Positions 26,330 to 34,640 are shown, counted from the stretch's first letter. The stretch: 64,000 bases of DNA from Flexithrix dorotheae DSM 6795 (GCF_000379765.1 NZ_KB903434.1:186001-250000); one strand, 5' to 3'. The notes: a model not told the origin generated them from the sequence alone. Numbers and translations are program-made.

Positions 26330-27523
26330 ATGCCAGGAACTGAAGTTTTTGGAGCTGAAGAGCGCAAAGAGGTAATGGACGTGCTGGAAACCGGTGCGTT
26401 TTTTAGGTTTAATCACGATGAATTGAGACAGGGAATGTGGAAAGCCAGGGAACTGGAGGATGAAGTCAAAAAATTCACAGGAGCAAAGTATGCTCATGCT
26501 GTTTCCAGTGGGTCTACTGCTGTTTCCTGTGTGATGGCAGCAGCCGGAATAGGAAATGGAGATGAAGTGATTGTTCCGCCATTTACCTACCTGGCTACAG
26601 TAGAAGCTGTTCTTTTTGCCGGAGGTTTACCTGTTTTCGCAGAAATTGATGAAAACTTATGCTTAAGTGCAGAAGGAATAAAAAAGGCGATTACTCCTAA
26701 AACAAAGGCTGTAATGCTGGTTCACATGTGTGGTGCTGCAGCTGATATGGATGCGATCCAGGCGGTGTGTAAAGAACACAACCTGGTACTTATGGAAGAT
26801 GCCGGACAGGCGCTTGGGGCCTCTTATAAAGGAACCGATGTAGGCCTATTTGGGGTAGCTGGGGCGTATTCTTGTGACTTTTTCAAAATTACAACTTGCG
26901 GTGAAGGTGGATTATTTGTGACCAATAGTGAAGAAGCCTATAAAATAGCGGATAGTTTTTCCGACCATGGACATGATCATATCGGTTCGAACAGGGGAAT
27001 GGAAAATCACCCGATTTTGGGATTCAATTACAGAATAAGTGAATTACATGCTGCAGTAGGATTGGCTCAAATGCGAAAAGTGGATTTTATCAGAAGCCAA
27101 AACCGAAAAAATAAAATTTATTTAAAAGAAAGATTATCTGAAATAAAGGAGATTACCTTTAGGCCAATGCCCGATCCGGCTGGAGATTCAGGAACTTTCT
27201 TAAATTACTTCCTTCCTGATATTGCTACCACTAAAAAAGTAGTAGAACAATTCGCCAAAGATGGAGTAGGAGGACACAATTACTGGTATGTAAATATGTA
27301 CCATTTCATCAATCAGTGGGACCACCTAAAATCGCTGAAATCGGCTGCCCCTCTGGCAATACATCATTTTGGTGCTCCACAGGATTATAACAACCTGGAT
27401 TTACCAAAAACTCAGGACGTAGTAGGAAGATTACTATCTTTGGGAATCAGATGTACATGGACCCAGGAAGAATTAGAAAAACTGGCTGACAGCATTATCG
27501 CTTCGATCAAAAAAGTACTTTAG
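26330..27523 (+). CDS. kdnA: 8-amino-3,8-dideoxy-manno-octulosonate aminotransferase (KdnA)
   Basis: The 397-residue PLP enzyme is a DegT/DnrJ/EryC1/StrS sugar aminotransferase. The PLP lysine is K186 in SCDFFKITTCGEGG. SSGSTAVSCVMAA and MEDAGQALGASYKG form the cofactor pocket, and FNYRISELHAAVGLAQM is family-typical. Adjacency to a KdnB-type oxidase and to kdsB matches the Shewanella kdnB-kdnA-kdsB arrangement, in which KdnA converts the C8 aldehyde of Kdo to the amine. I judge the assignment strong from context and from the KdnB match, though DegT enzymes are hard to separate by motif alone. Confidence 0.85.
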   Translation: MPGTEVFGAEERKEVMDVLETGAFFRFNHDELRQGMWKARELEDEVKKFTGAKYAHAVSSGSTAVSCVMAAAGIGNGDEVIVPPFTYLATVEAVLFAGGLPVFAEIDENLCLSAEGIKKAITPKTKAVMLVHMCGAAADMDAIQAVCKEHNLVLMEDAGQALGASYKGTDVGLFGVAGAYSCDFFKITTCGEGGLFVTNSEEAYKIADSFSDHGHDHIGSNRGMENHPILGFNYRISELHAAVGLAQMRKVDFIRSQNRKNKIYLKERLSEIKEITFRPMPDPAGDSGTFLNYFLPDIATTKKVVEQFAKDGVGGHNYWYVNMYHFINQWDHLKSLKSAAPLAIHHFGAPQDYNNLDLPKTQDVVGRLLSLGIRCTWTQEELEKLADSIIASIKKVL

Positions 27524-27749
27524 TCCAATTTAATAATTAGAGTTCCGAGTTACTTTTTATAAGTAAATTCCTTTTGCTCAGGAAGATGCGTTTTTGAGGC
27601 ACTTTGGAATTTCACACAAAGAAAAAAACGGAACACTTACTGAAGTATTTAGCAAAAAGAAGACATAGAAAACGAAAAGTTATTTTTTGATCTTTTTAGC
27701 ATTTGATAAAGCAAAAAGGAATAGAATTATTAAGAACAGATAAATTAAA

Positions 27750-28829
27750 ATGCACAAAATTCTAAAGAATGTTGATAAGGTAGTTTTTGGGAGAGGCTCC
27801 TTCAGTCAACTGGATGAAATCATTGAGGAAAAAAGAGCTGACCATGATCATTTTATGGTTTTCCTTGTGGATAAATTTTTTGAAGGAAAGCCTTTGGCTG
27901 ACAAAGTTCCGGTAAGGCCGGAAGATGTGCTGATTTTTGTTGATGTAGATGACCACGAACCAACTACCCAACAAGTTGATGAAATAAGGGATAATGTAAA
28001 AAAAGAAAAAGGTATTCCAAGTGGATTAATAGGAATTGGTGGTGGAAGCGTAATGGATATTGCCAAAGCAGCCTCTTTGATGTTTACCAATGAGGGTTCT
28101 TCTTCCTTGTATCAGGGATTAAACCTTATTAAAAACCCGGGAATTTACCATGTTGGAGTACCTACCATTTCTGGAACAGGAGCGGAAGTTTCAACTACAG
28201 CTGTAGTAACCGGACCAGAAAAAAAGCTGGGTTTAAAATGTGAGTGGACTCCTTTTAACCAGATCATTTTAGATTCTGAATTAATCTCTGATGTACCTAA
28301 AAACCAGTGGTTTTATACCGGAATGGATACCTACATTCACTGCATAGAATCTGAAACCGGGATGTATAAAAACACTTTTAGTACTGCTTATGGAGATGCA
28401 TCCTTAGCCCTTTGCCGTGATGTATTTAAGGGAGAAAATTGCGGACAAACACCGGAAAATGATGATAAACTGATGGTGGCTTCCATGATGGGCGGATTAA
28501 GTCTTACTTATTCTGAAGTAGGGGTTTGTCATGCACTTTCTTATGGTCTGTCTTTTGTTTTTGGTTATAGACATGGTATCGCAAACTGCCTGGCTTTTAA
28601 TCACTTAGAAGATTATTACGGTGAAGCCGTACAGGAATTTAAAGGAATGGTAGCTCAGCATAAAATCGAATTACCAAAAAATCTTGCCGATTCCTGGACT
28701 GAGGAGCAGATTACACAAATGGCTGAAGTGGCTTATAATTTAGACCACATGTGGAAACATGCCCTTGGATTGGACTGGAAGGAAAAACTGACTTTAGATA
28801 CTATCAAGGATCTTTACAGAAGGTTGTAG
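27750..28829 (+). CDS. kdnB: 3-deoxy-manno-octulosonate 8-oxidase (KdnB), iron-type alcohol dehydrogenase
   Basis: The 359-residue protein is an iron-containing alcohol dehydrogenase family member. It has GIGGGSVMDIAKA (97-100 Gly-rich nucleotide site), PTISGTGAEVS, and metal-ligand positions D193 and H197 in GMDTYIHCIE, H261 in GVCHALSYGLS, and H275 in GYRHGIANC. The sequence reads very like Shewanella KdnB as I remember it (KVVFGRGSF start, LVDKFFEGKPL, YQGLNLIK, QWFYTGMD, C-terminal LYRRL). It would oxidise the C8 hydroxyl of Kdo to the aldehyde that KdnA then aminates. It lies 226 bp after kdnA, same strand. Confidence 0.9.
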   Translation: MHKILKNVDKVVFGRGSFSQLDEIIEEKRADHDHFMVFLVDKFFEGKPLADKVPVRPEDVLIFVDVDDHEPTTQQVDEIRDNVKKEKGIPSGLIGIGGGSVMDIAKAASLMFTNEGSSSLYQGLNLIKNPGIYHVGVPTISGTGAEVSTTAVVTGPEKKLGLKCEWTPFNQIILDSELISDVPKNQWFYTGMDTYIHCIESETGMYKNTFSTAYGDASLALCRDVFKGENCGQTPENDDKLMVASMMGGLSLTYSEVGVCHALSYGLSFVFGYRHGIANCLAFNHLEDYYGEAVQEFKGMVAQHKIELPKNLADSWTEEQITQMAEVAYNLDHMWKHALGLDWKEKLTLDTIKDLYRRL

Positions 28830-28843
28830 AAGGTTCAAATTCT

Positions 28844-28886
28844 AAAAAAAACCACATTGAAAATTTTTTCTCAGTGTGGTTTTTCT
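28844..28886. terminator. kdnB terminator, likely bidirectional
   Basis: CCACATTGA near 28852-28860 pairs with TCAGTGTGG at 28871-28879 (one wobble), flanked by A and T tracts. It lies between kdnB and the convergent DUF2452 gene. Confidence 0.8.
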
Positions 28887-28905
28887 TTTTTTAAACTATC
28901 ATTTA

Positions 28906-29382
28906 TTAGAAATCTTCACCCTTATCCAAAATTTCCCAGGTGTGATCAGACATTAATTTCACGGTAGCCAGATATCCCTGAAACTTGAAACTTCTTCCCC
29001 ACTCTTTTGGACCAATTAAGGATAATACATCCGTTTCTTCATCTTTTTGATAAAAATAGTAAACATTACCCACCAAAGGTTCAAATGGAATTTCAGCCAA
29101 ATATATCCTTTCTGAAATTGCTACTCTTTTTTTAATATCTTCTGCCTGTCTGGCCAATAATTGGATTTGCTCATAAATTTGGGACATTTGTTTCTGAGTT
29201 TGTTCCTGCATGGTAGCCATAGCTCTCCCCTTTATTTTCCCCTTATCGGTGGCTTTTACCACCGCACTTCCTACCGTATGGGCGTATGGTAATACACCTG
29301 GAGTTTCTGTGGTTTTTTCTCTCTCCTTTTCCAAATCGATTTTGGAAACATCTATTTCATTTTTTTTCGATTCTTTTCCCAT
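28906..29382 (-). CDS. DUF2452 domain protein
   Basis: The 158-residue cytosolic protein matches DUF2452: TPGVLPYAHTVGSAVVK near residue 28, then a helix QIYEQIQLLARQAEDIKKRV at about 67-86, SERIYLAEIPFEPLVGNVYYFYQK, LSLIGPKEWG, and a C-terminal LMSDHTWEIL. It has a Lys/Glu-rich N terminus and no signal peptide. Function is unknown across the family. It stands alone on the minus strand. Confidence 0.8.
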   Translation of the reverse strand: MGKESKKNEIDVSKIDLEKEREKTTETPGVLPYAHTVGSAVVKATDKGKIKGRAMATMQEQTQKQMSQIYEQIQLLARQAEDIKKRVAISERIYLAEIPFEPLVGNVYYFYQKDEETDVLSLIGPKEWGRSFKFQGYLATVKLMSDHTWEILDKGEDF

Positions 29383-29551
29383 AATCTCAGTAAAAATTCT
29401 ACGCTTTTAAAAATTGGAGCTGATGATCAATCTGTTAGTGCTCTGAATAATTTAATATTTATTGCAGACTTCCAGCTTATTAACATTACCTAAAATTAAG
29501 CACTCAAAAAATAATTAAACCTCAATTTGTCCAATAAGTTTAGCCTTGCGC

Positions 29552-29588
29552 AAAAAAAAGAACTCACCCTGAAACAGAGTGAGTTCTT
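29552..29588 (-). terminator. Intrinsic terminator on the minus strand
   Basis: AAGAACTCAC (29558-29567) pairs with GTGAGTTCTT (29579-29588); a run of A at 29552-29558 becomes the U tract on the minus strand. The nearest annotated minus-strand gene ends over 300 bp away, so a short RNA or a long 3' leader would be terminated here. Confidence 0.75.
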
Positions 29589-29679
29589 AGCTTTAACAAT
29601 TAAACCAAATAATCCTTAAAATATCCTACTAAAATTTATATGAGGATTAGTCATATGAATTTTATATGAAACAAAGATA
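29552..29679 (-). ncRNA. Candidate small RNA
   Basis: On the minus strand TATCTTTG (29679-29672) matches the Bacteroidota -7 consensus and about 85-115 nt later comes the terminator ending at 29552. TTG lies only 15 bp upstream of the -7 box, short for a consensus promoter. No ORF with coding character lies between. Alternatively this is the 3' UTR of the DUF4136 gene. Confidence 0.3.
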
Positions 29680-29802
29680 TTCGGTTTAAATAGTCAATGC
29701 AGTTTCTTTCGATAAGCATCAGATAATATTAGATAAACCCGGTAATTCTATAGATTTTATAAATTTCTACTCAGGTGAATTACCTGTTTTTATAGATAAA
29801 GC

Positions 29803-29841
29803 TTAAATACCTGTGTTTTTTATTTTGAGCAACTTTACCTT
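29803..29841 (+). repeat. Dispersed intergenic repeat, copy 2
   Basis: It ends in the same 17 bases as copy 1 (TTGAGCAACTTTACCTT). Its first half (TTAAATACCTGTGTTTTTTA) aligns to the palindromic half of copy 1 with four or five changes. Confidence 0.7.
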
Positions 29842-29906
29842 AATATCCATTCTTTCTGGCAAATTAAAGAACCATTATTGCTGTCCAACAACCATTTATA
29901 TATTTC

Positions 29907-30542
29907 CTATTTTTTGATTTTCTTTTTGGGGTATTGGGTGTAAATCCTAGACATCACCTTTGGAATATTCTTGGCTCTTTTGGCCATATTCTCTTCAATC
30001 ACACCTGAAGTCACTCCCTGGAATATTAACTTCCGTTTTTCCGTTTCGAACACATCCAACACAAGAGTTCCCATGATATATTCCTTCTCTGTATACTGAG
30101 TGCTGGAATGGCCACCACCCCATCCCCAGGAACTATATCCATAAGTACTAACTCCCACTCCTACCCCAACACCAACATAACCACCCCAAACTCCTCCTCC
30201 CCAATATCCTCCGTATGGACCATTTGGTCCGTAATAATCGGTATATTTTGTGGTCGATTTCTTAGGTTCAAACACCACGAATAATGAAACTGTCAGGTCC
30301 GCATCCTTATCCTCCAGATACTTGTAGCCTCTGGCTTCCATTTCCTCTTTTACTGCAGCTCTCAATCGTTCTTTATCCACTCTGGCCAGCATCTTATAAA
30401 CATCCTTATCCCATGGATAAAAAACAAAGGTTTTGAATTGGTCAAAATCTACATCCTCTTCATGGTTGGTAACAATTTTCGCAGAAGATGTACAGCCCAT
30501 AAAGGCAATGGCAATTAATAGTATCAGTAAATTGTATTTCAT
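29907..30542 (-). CDS. DUF4136 family lipoprotein
   Basis: The 211-residue protein has a lipoprotein signal ending IAFMGC. The DUF4136 body shows DFDQFKTFVFYPWD, RVDKERLRAAVKEEMEARGYKYLEDKDADLTVSLFV and a C-terminal GTLVLDVFETEKRKLIFQGVTSGVI. Inserted in the middle (about 100-147) is a Gly/Tyr/Trp-rich low-complexity segment with VGVGVGVG repeats. Such inserts are known in this family and may bind surfaces or membranes. Probably periplasmic or outer-membrane attached; role unknown. No partner is adjacent. Confidence 0.85.
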   Translation of the reverse strand: MKYNLLILLIAIAFMGCTSSAKIVTNHEEDVDFDQFKTFVFYPWDKDVYKMLARVDKERLRAAVKEEMEARGYKYLEDKDADLTVSLFVVFEPKKSTTKYTDYYGPNGPYGGYWGGGVWGGYVGVGVGVGVSTYGYSSWGWGGGHSSTQYTEKEYIMGTLVLDVFETEKRKLIFQGVTSGVIEENMAKRAKNIPKVMSRIYTQYPKKKIKK

Positions 30543-30680
30543 TCTTATTTAAGTTCGTATGAGGGCTAAAGATAATTCTTAAAAGGAAGAAGCCAATAAT
30601 AAATGGGTATTATTAAAATCATATATAAATATGAAAGGTTGCCTGAAAATTTTCAGGTAGTTAAATACTAATTTTATTTA

Positions 30681-30688
30681 TAGTTTTG
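30681..30688 (+). promoter_or_regulatory. Candidate -7 element for the rhodanese-hisI pair
   Basis: TAGTTTTG fits TAnnTTTG and lies 33 bp before the ATG at 30722. A perfect 16-bp palindrome, CCTGAAAATTTTCAGG, lies just upstream at 30642-30657. Confidence 0.45.
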
Positions 30689-30721
30689 TCGGCAGTTATA
30701 TTCATTTTAAACCTGAATGAT

Positions 30722-31066
30722 ATGTTTGGCATTTTTGAAAATCTGTTTGGAAAGAAATTATACAATACCCTTTCGTCTGAAGAATTTGAAGCTGCAGTGA
30801 AAGTCAACAAGGGAATTGTGATTCTGGATGTACGAAGCAAATCAGAGTTCGACCGGGATAAAATTCCGAATGCTTTAAATATTGATATAATGAATCCGAA
30901 TTTCAAGAACAGAGTTGCTAATTTGGATGATAAAAAGACTTTTTACGTATACTGCCAAAGAGGAGGAAGAAGTGCCCGGGCTTGTAGAATATTAACCAAA
31001 CTAGGGTTTGAAAATGTAAATAACCTAAAAGGAGGTTTGGCTAACTATTCTGGTAAAATAATTTAA
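30722..31066 (+). CDS. Rhodanese-like domain protein
   Basis: The 114-residue single-domain protein carries the rhodanese fold. Motifs are IVILDVRSKSEFDRDKIPNALNID, FYVYCQRGGRSARACRILTKLGF with the catalytic Cys starting the CxxGxR loop, and NLKGGLANY. It likely handles persulfide sulfur in the cytosol. The ATG at 30722 is chosen because the promoter box lies within the longer reading frame. It is followed 25 bp later by the HisI-like gene on the same strand. Confidence 0.88.
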   Translation: MFGIFENLFGKKLYNTLSSEEFEAAVKVNKGIVILDVRSKSEFDRDKIPNALNIDIMNPNFKNRVANLDDKKTFYVYCQRGGRSARACRILTKLGFENVNNLKGGLANYSGKII

Positions 31067-31091
31067 ATCTTGTGCCTAATCTGTTTGTGAT

Positions 31092-31493
31092 ATGGGAAAT
31101 GCTGAACTGGAAAAAAACACGCAACTTAATGTTCAATTTGCAAAACGTGGAGGATTGGTTCCAGTAATCGTCCAGGATGTGGACTCCATGGAGATTTTAA
31201 TGCTGGGATATGCCAATGAAAAAGCGTTTGAGGAAACCTTAAAAACCAACAAGGCTACCTTTTGGAGCACCTCCCGCAAAGAAATCTGGACCAAAGGCAA
31301 AACTTCAGGTGACTTTCTGGAAGTTCAGGAAATACTAATTGACTGTGATCAGGATGCCCTTATTTATAAGGTAAAAAAGATTGGTCTGGGAGCTTGCCAT
31401 ACAAAAAATAGCAATGGAGAAACCAGGCCTTCCTGCTTTTACCGAAAATTAGATGAAAATAAGGAATTATCCTTTTTAAAAGGACAAGAGTAA
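31092..31493 (+). CDS. hisI: Phosphoribosyl-AMP cyclohydrolase (stand-alone HisI)
   Basis: The 133-residue protein matches HisI, which opens the adenine ring of PR-AMP in histidine biosynthesis. Motifs are VIVQDVDSMEILMLGYAN, TFWSTSRKEIWTKG and the metal site DCDQDALIYKVKKIGLGACHTKN followed by SCFYRKL. In many Bacteroidota HisI is fused to HisE in the his operon; here the enzyme is single-domain and beside a rhodanese gene, with no other his gene in the window. It may be a second paralogue or the sole HisI. Confidence 0.88.
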   Translation: MGNAELEKNTQLNVQFAKRGGLVPVIVQDVDSMEILMLGYANEKAFEETLKTNKATFWSTSRKEIWTKGKTSGDFLEVQEILIDCDQDALIYKVKKIGLGACHTKNSNGETRPSCFYRKLDENKELSFLKGQE

Positions 31494-32162
31494 TTATTCA
31501 TTAGAAAAAACAATTTCGTGAAACTCCTTTCTTAGCTTTTGAAAAACATCTTTATTATTATAGTTCTCTCTCATCATTTTTAAGGCTTCCACAATCAGGG
31601 GTTGATTGGAGATTTCACTCACTTTTCTTTGAACCAGGCTTTCCGTTGGGAGTTGATTTGCCAATAGGGTTTCTATATTTTCAAGGTTATTTGTGAGGTA
31701 CATTAATTCCAACTTAGCTTCCTTGTTCACATCAATTTCAAATAATTGATTGAGGTTTTCAAACACCGATCTATAGCGATTTTTATTCCTTTGGAAAAAG
31801 GCATCCCCCAGGTCAAGTAACAAATCTGTTACAAGGCCTTCCTGAAGGTTTACCTGGATAGATTTACATTTTACAGAAGAGACTGGAATGGCAAGTTTGT
31901 TTGCCAAATGCTGATCATTAAGAATATAGATGAGGTGTTTTTTCTCAAGAGCATTTATAAATCCTTCTGACAGTGGAAAATCCATTGGGATAAAAATTAT
32001 ATCACAATCAATTTGAGATTTTCCCACATCAATTTCATCCCATGAAATAAAAAAGTTTAATCCTTTAATAGAAATTTTATTAGTAAAAGAGGTTACTGGA
32101 GAAAGATTTTGAATAAAATCAACTTTTAAATTGGTATGTACTATAAATAGATTTTTGTTCAT
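31494..32162 (-). CDS. Unknown protein, possible partner of the receiver-domain protein
   Basis: The 222-residue protein is not recognised. The N-terminal half (about 1-120) alternates predicted strands and helices (NLFIVHTNLK, DIIFIPMDFP, HLIYILNDQ), like a degenerate receiver or Rossmann-type domain. The C-terminal half is helical (FFQRNKNRYRSVFENLNQLFEI, LVQRKVSEISNQPLIVEALKMM). The ATG at 32162 (MNKNLFIVH) is preferred over one 18 bases upstream. It follows, on the same strand, the 570-residue double-receiver protein. HisI converges onto it without a gap. Confidence 0.65.
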   Translation of the reverse strand: MNKNLFIVHTNLKVDFIQNLSPVTSFTNKISIKGLNFFISWDEIDVGKSQIDCDIIFIPMDFPLSEGFINALEKKHLIYILNDQHLANKLAIPVSSVKCKSIQVNLQEGLVTDLLLDLGDAFFQRNKNRYRSVFENLNQLFEIDVNKEAKLELMYLTNNLENIETLLANQLPTESLVQRKVSEISNQPLIVEALKMMRENYNNKDVFQKLRKEFHEIVFSNE

Positions 32163-32467
32163 CACAAATTGGCAAATCAAACACTAAAATTTCGGAATAC
32201 TAGTGCCACAACCCTAAAAAAAGCCTTGGTAGCTTGAGCTTGAAAATCAGTATGTTAACCTAACCCAAATACCTCACCAATTTCGATCCAGCTACACTAG
32301 TCCGCTATATTATGTCGACAAAATCCTTCCATAGTAATTACCCAAAGGTGATTTGATATGGAGAGTATAAAACCTGAAAAGTGAGCACAAATTTATAATA
32401 AAAAACTCTCCATCTCCTAAGAATGAAAAAGGGTTTGCATAAATAAATTTACAAACCCTCTTATTTT
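32163..32467. other. 305-bp intergenic region between the two receiver-pair genes
   Basis: It contains the terminator of the 570-residue gene near its right end and otherwise no clear gene. The terminator suggests the 222-residue gene has its own promoter. Confidence 0.5.
32426..32466 (-). terminator. Terminator of the 570-residue receiver gene
   Basis: AGGGTTTG (32430-32437) pairs with CAAACCCT (32452-32459); on the minus strand a short T run follows. It lies directly after the stop of the gene at 32468-34180. Confidence 0.7.
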
Positions 32468-34180
32468 TTAGACGTTCTCCAATTCTTCTACAAATTTTTT
32501 CAACCACATTTTTTCCTCAATCGTGGCAGAAATATTTTTTTTGAGACGGTAGTTGTAACTTCTTTTGATAGAGAATCTTAAATTTCTACTAATCACAGTA
32601 TTCATTTCAGCATACCCGGGCAGCTTATTAAAATCCAGGCTCAATTCCCCGTTTTTAAGTGCATTATAAATGATATACCATCGGTCCAGCCTTTCAATTT
32701 TCAATTTGCTGTTCTCAAACCCTCTTTTTAATTCTTCCTCCTCCAGTTGACACAGCCCTAGCACCATTCGTCTGCTCAACAATACTTCTCTGAAGTTTTC
32801 AAGGTTTTTGTAGGAATCGGCTAAATCTAACTTCCCATTGATAGTAGGCAGGAGGTATTTTGGCACTCTTCCCTTCTCTTTCATCTCTCTAATGAACCAG
32901 CTTGCAGTGCTGGAAATATCTTCCTCAAAGCTTTCATAATTATAGCTTTGCCTATGTGCCTGATACAAATCATTAAATGTCTTATTGTTAAATTTTGGTG
33001 AGTTCTCAATTTCATTGAGTACCATTTGGTTAAGTTCAGACACTATAAGACTAAACCTTTCAAACCCGGACTTTGTATCGAAAACATCACTTTTAAACAT
33101 AGGAATGACACTTCTCATATGCTTTCTGGTAAGATTGGCCAGATATGAAGATTGCAACCCGGAGAGTGTAATTATTTGAAGAAGATTAGGTAGTCGGGCT
33201 ACTTCTTTAAGAAAATGATATCCCTGATTCCGCTCAAACTTCTCGTTGGAATAAAACCTGTAATCACAAACTACAACTGTTATTCTGTTCAGCTCATCTT
33301 TTTTAAGGATTTCTAAAGCCTCCTCTGTGTTTGCTGCATGGATGACTTTTAACTGGCTCTTTGCCAGCTTTTCTTTTACTATAAAAGCAAGGTCTACATT
33401 GTTATCAATATACAACACTTCCCCATAGTTATTCTTTTTATGGCTTTCGGTAGCCACAAACTCCTGATGGGGCAGTAAATATTCAATATCTTTCTTTAGT
33501 GCTGGTAGTTTTTTTAGAATCAAATCCGCCTCGAATTTCGGAAAATTATCGAAAGAAGAAAGGAAATGATTTTTTAAACTTAATATTTCAGTTTCGTGAT
33601 CAAGGAAAAGAGAAATAATTTTGTTAAACAATGAATCTACTTCTTTCAATTCAATATACTGACCTCTCTTAATCCTTAGCATATTGGCAAACTCGCAATA
33701 TACCTCATCTAAAAATCCATTAGAATGATATAAACATTCACATAAATCTTCATAAAGTGCATTATCCAGATCTTTTTCAAAATGAAGAAGAATTTCCGAG
33801 GAAGACATGGACTCGAATTTCATAAGCGGGAGAAAAGTAACAGCAGGATCTTTTAAAAACCTGGTGTTCCCATTTTTTTTCTCTGTCAGGTTAGCGAAAT
33901 CAAAATCCTCATAAGGAAGATTAGACACTACAATTATTGGGCATTTTAATTGATGAGTGACTCTGAGATCTTTAATTAGATCAAACCCAAAGAGGTCTGA
34001 ATAGAACTTGTTCCCCCATTTTAATTCTGCAGTGACGATAATACCCGTTGCTTTTTCGTCAGCGAACAGGGAATCTTTTGCAGATTCAAAAGCCTCAATA
34101 CTATCAATAATTTCTAGGTTATTAGTCATTTGCAACAACGGACCCGACTTGTTGCATAAAAAAATCAGTTTATCGGACAT
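32468..34180 (-). CDS. Protein with two receiver-like domains, unknown role
   Basis: The 570-residue protein has a degenerate N-terminal receiver-like domain (about 1-130: GIIVTAELK in place of the phospho-Asp strand, then GFDLIKDLR and CPIIVVSN). A helical linker follows (about 130-250), then a better-preserved receiver domain (about 250-380). That domain shows VLYIDNN, VVVCDYRF with the likely phospho-acceptor Asp, ITLSG for the Thr/Ser switch and MFKS for the Lys. A long helical C-terminal region (about 380-570) resembles nothing I recognise; it could be an effector. No histidine kinase is adjacent. The gene is preceded by a 450-bp AT-rich region shared with the divergent marR gene. Confidence 0.7.
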   Translation of the reverse strand: MSDKLIFLCNKSGPLLQMTNNLEIIDSIEAFESAKDSLFADEKATGIIVTAELKWGNKFYSDLFGFDLIKDLRVTHQLKCPIIVVSNLPYEDFDFANLTEKKNGNTRFLKDPAVTFLPLMKFESMSSSEILLHFEKDLDNALYEDLCECLYHSNGFLDEVYCEFANMLRIKRGQYIELKEVDSLFNKIISLFLDHETEILSLKNHFLSSFDNFPKFEADLILKKLPALKKDIEYLLPHQEFVATESHKKNNYGEVLYIDNNVDLAFIVKEKLAKSQLKVIHAANTEEALEILKKDELNRITVVVCDYRFYSNEKFERNQGYHFLKEVARLPNLLQIITLSGLQSSYLANLTRKHMRSVIPMFKSDVFDTKSGFERFSLIVSELNQMVLNEIENSPKFNNKTFNDLYQAHRQSYNYESFEEDISSTASWFIREMKEKGRVPKYLLPTINGKLDLADSYKNLENFREVLLSRRMVLGLCQLEEEELKRGFENSKLKIERLDRWYIIYNALKNGELSLDFNKLPGYAEMNTVISRNLRFSIKRSYNYRLKKNISATIEEKMWLKKFVEELENV

Positions 34181-34600
34181 GATGGTATTCTGGTTTAATT
34201 GTGTATTATGTTAGTAGAAATTGCTAATAGTTCTATAAATATAGCATAAGATATTACATTGTCAAATCCATATTTACCTAAAAAAAATAATCAAAAATAT
34301 TACTATTCTAATATAGACATATTCTAATTCTAATATTTTATCTGTTTTTTTGAATATTTTTAAGTTTTTTTAGTTGAAAAAAAAATCTCCAGTTTTAAAA
34401 AAATACTTGTTTTTGGGTACAAATTAGTTTTTACAATACTTCTAACGGGATTTGAATTGATTTTGGTGTAAAAAACACAAAAAACTTACATCGTATTTTC
34501 GTAAACGCCTGAAACCCAATTAGATTTTTTTCTCCATTCCATGTGATTTTAATGATGAAAGCTTTTCTGCTCATTATTATCAAAGAATTGAATTTGATAG

Positions 34601-34630
34601 AAAAAATATTATGCATGCATAATATTTTTT
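34601..34630. promoter_or_regulatory. 30-bp perfect palindrome, probable MarR operator
   Basis: The whole segment equals its own reverse complement, with the core TATTATGCATGCATAATA. It ends 2 bp before the TATTTTTG -7 box and so covers the -33 spacer region. This placement is ideal for autorepression by the adjacent MarR protein, whose family binds palindromes of this kind. Confidence 0.75.
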
Positions 34631-34632
34631 CC

Positions 34633-34640
34633 TATTTTTG
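34633..34640 (+). promoter_or_regulatory. marR -7 promoter element
   Basis: TATTTTTG fits TAnnTTTG, 27 bp before the ATG at 34668 and directly beside the 30-bp palindrome. Confidence 0.65.

Larger units (their letters stand above)
29383..29906. other. 524-bp intergenic region with terminator, promoter-like box and repeat copy
   Basis: No protein gene is supported. In order it contains a minus-strand terminator (29552-29588), a minus-strand TATCTTTG box (29672-29679) that could drive a short RNA, and dispersed repeat copy 2 (29803-29841). Confidence 0.5.
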
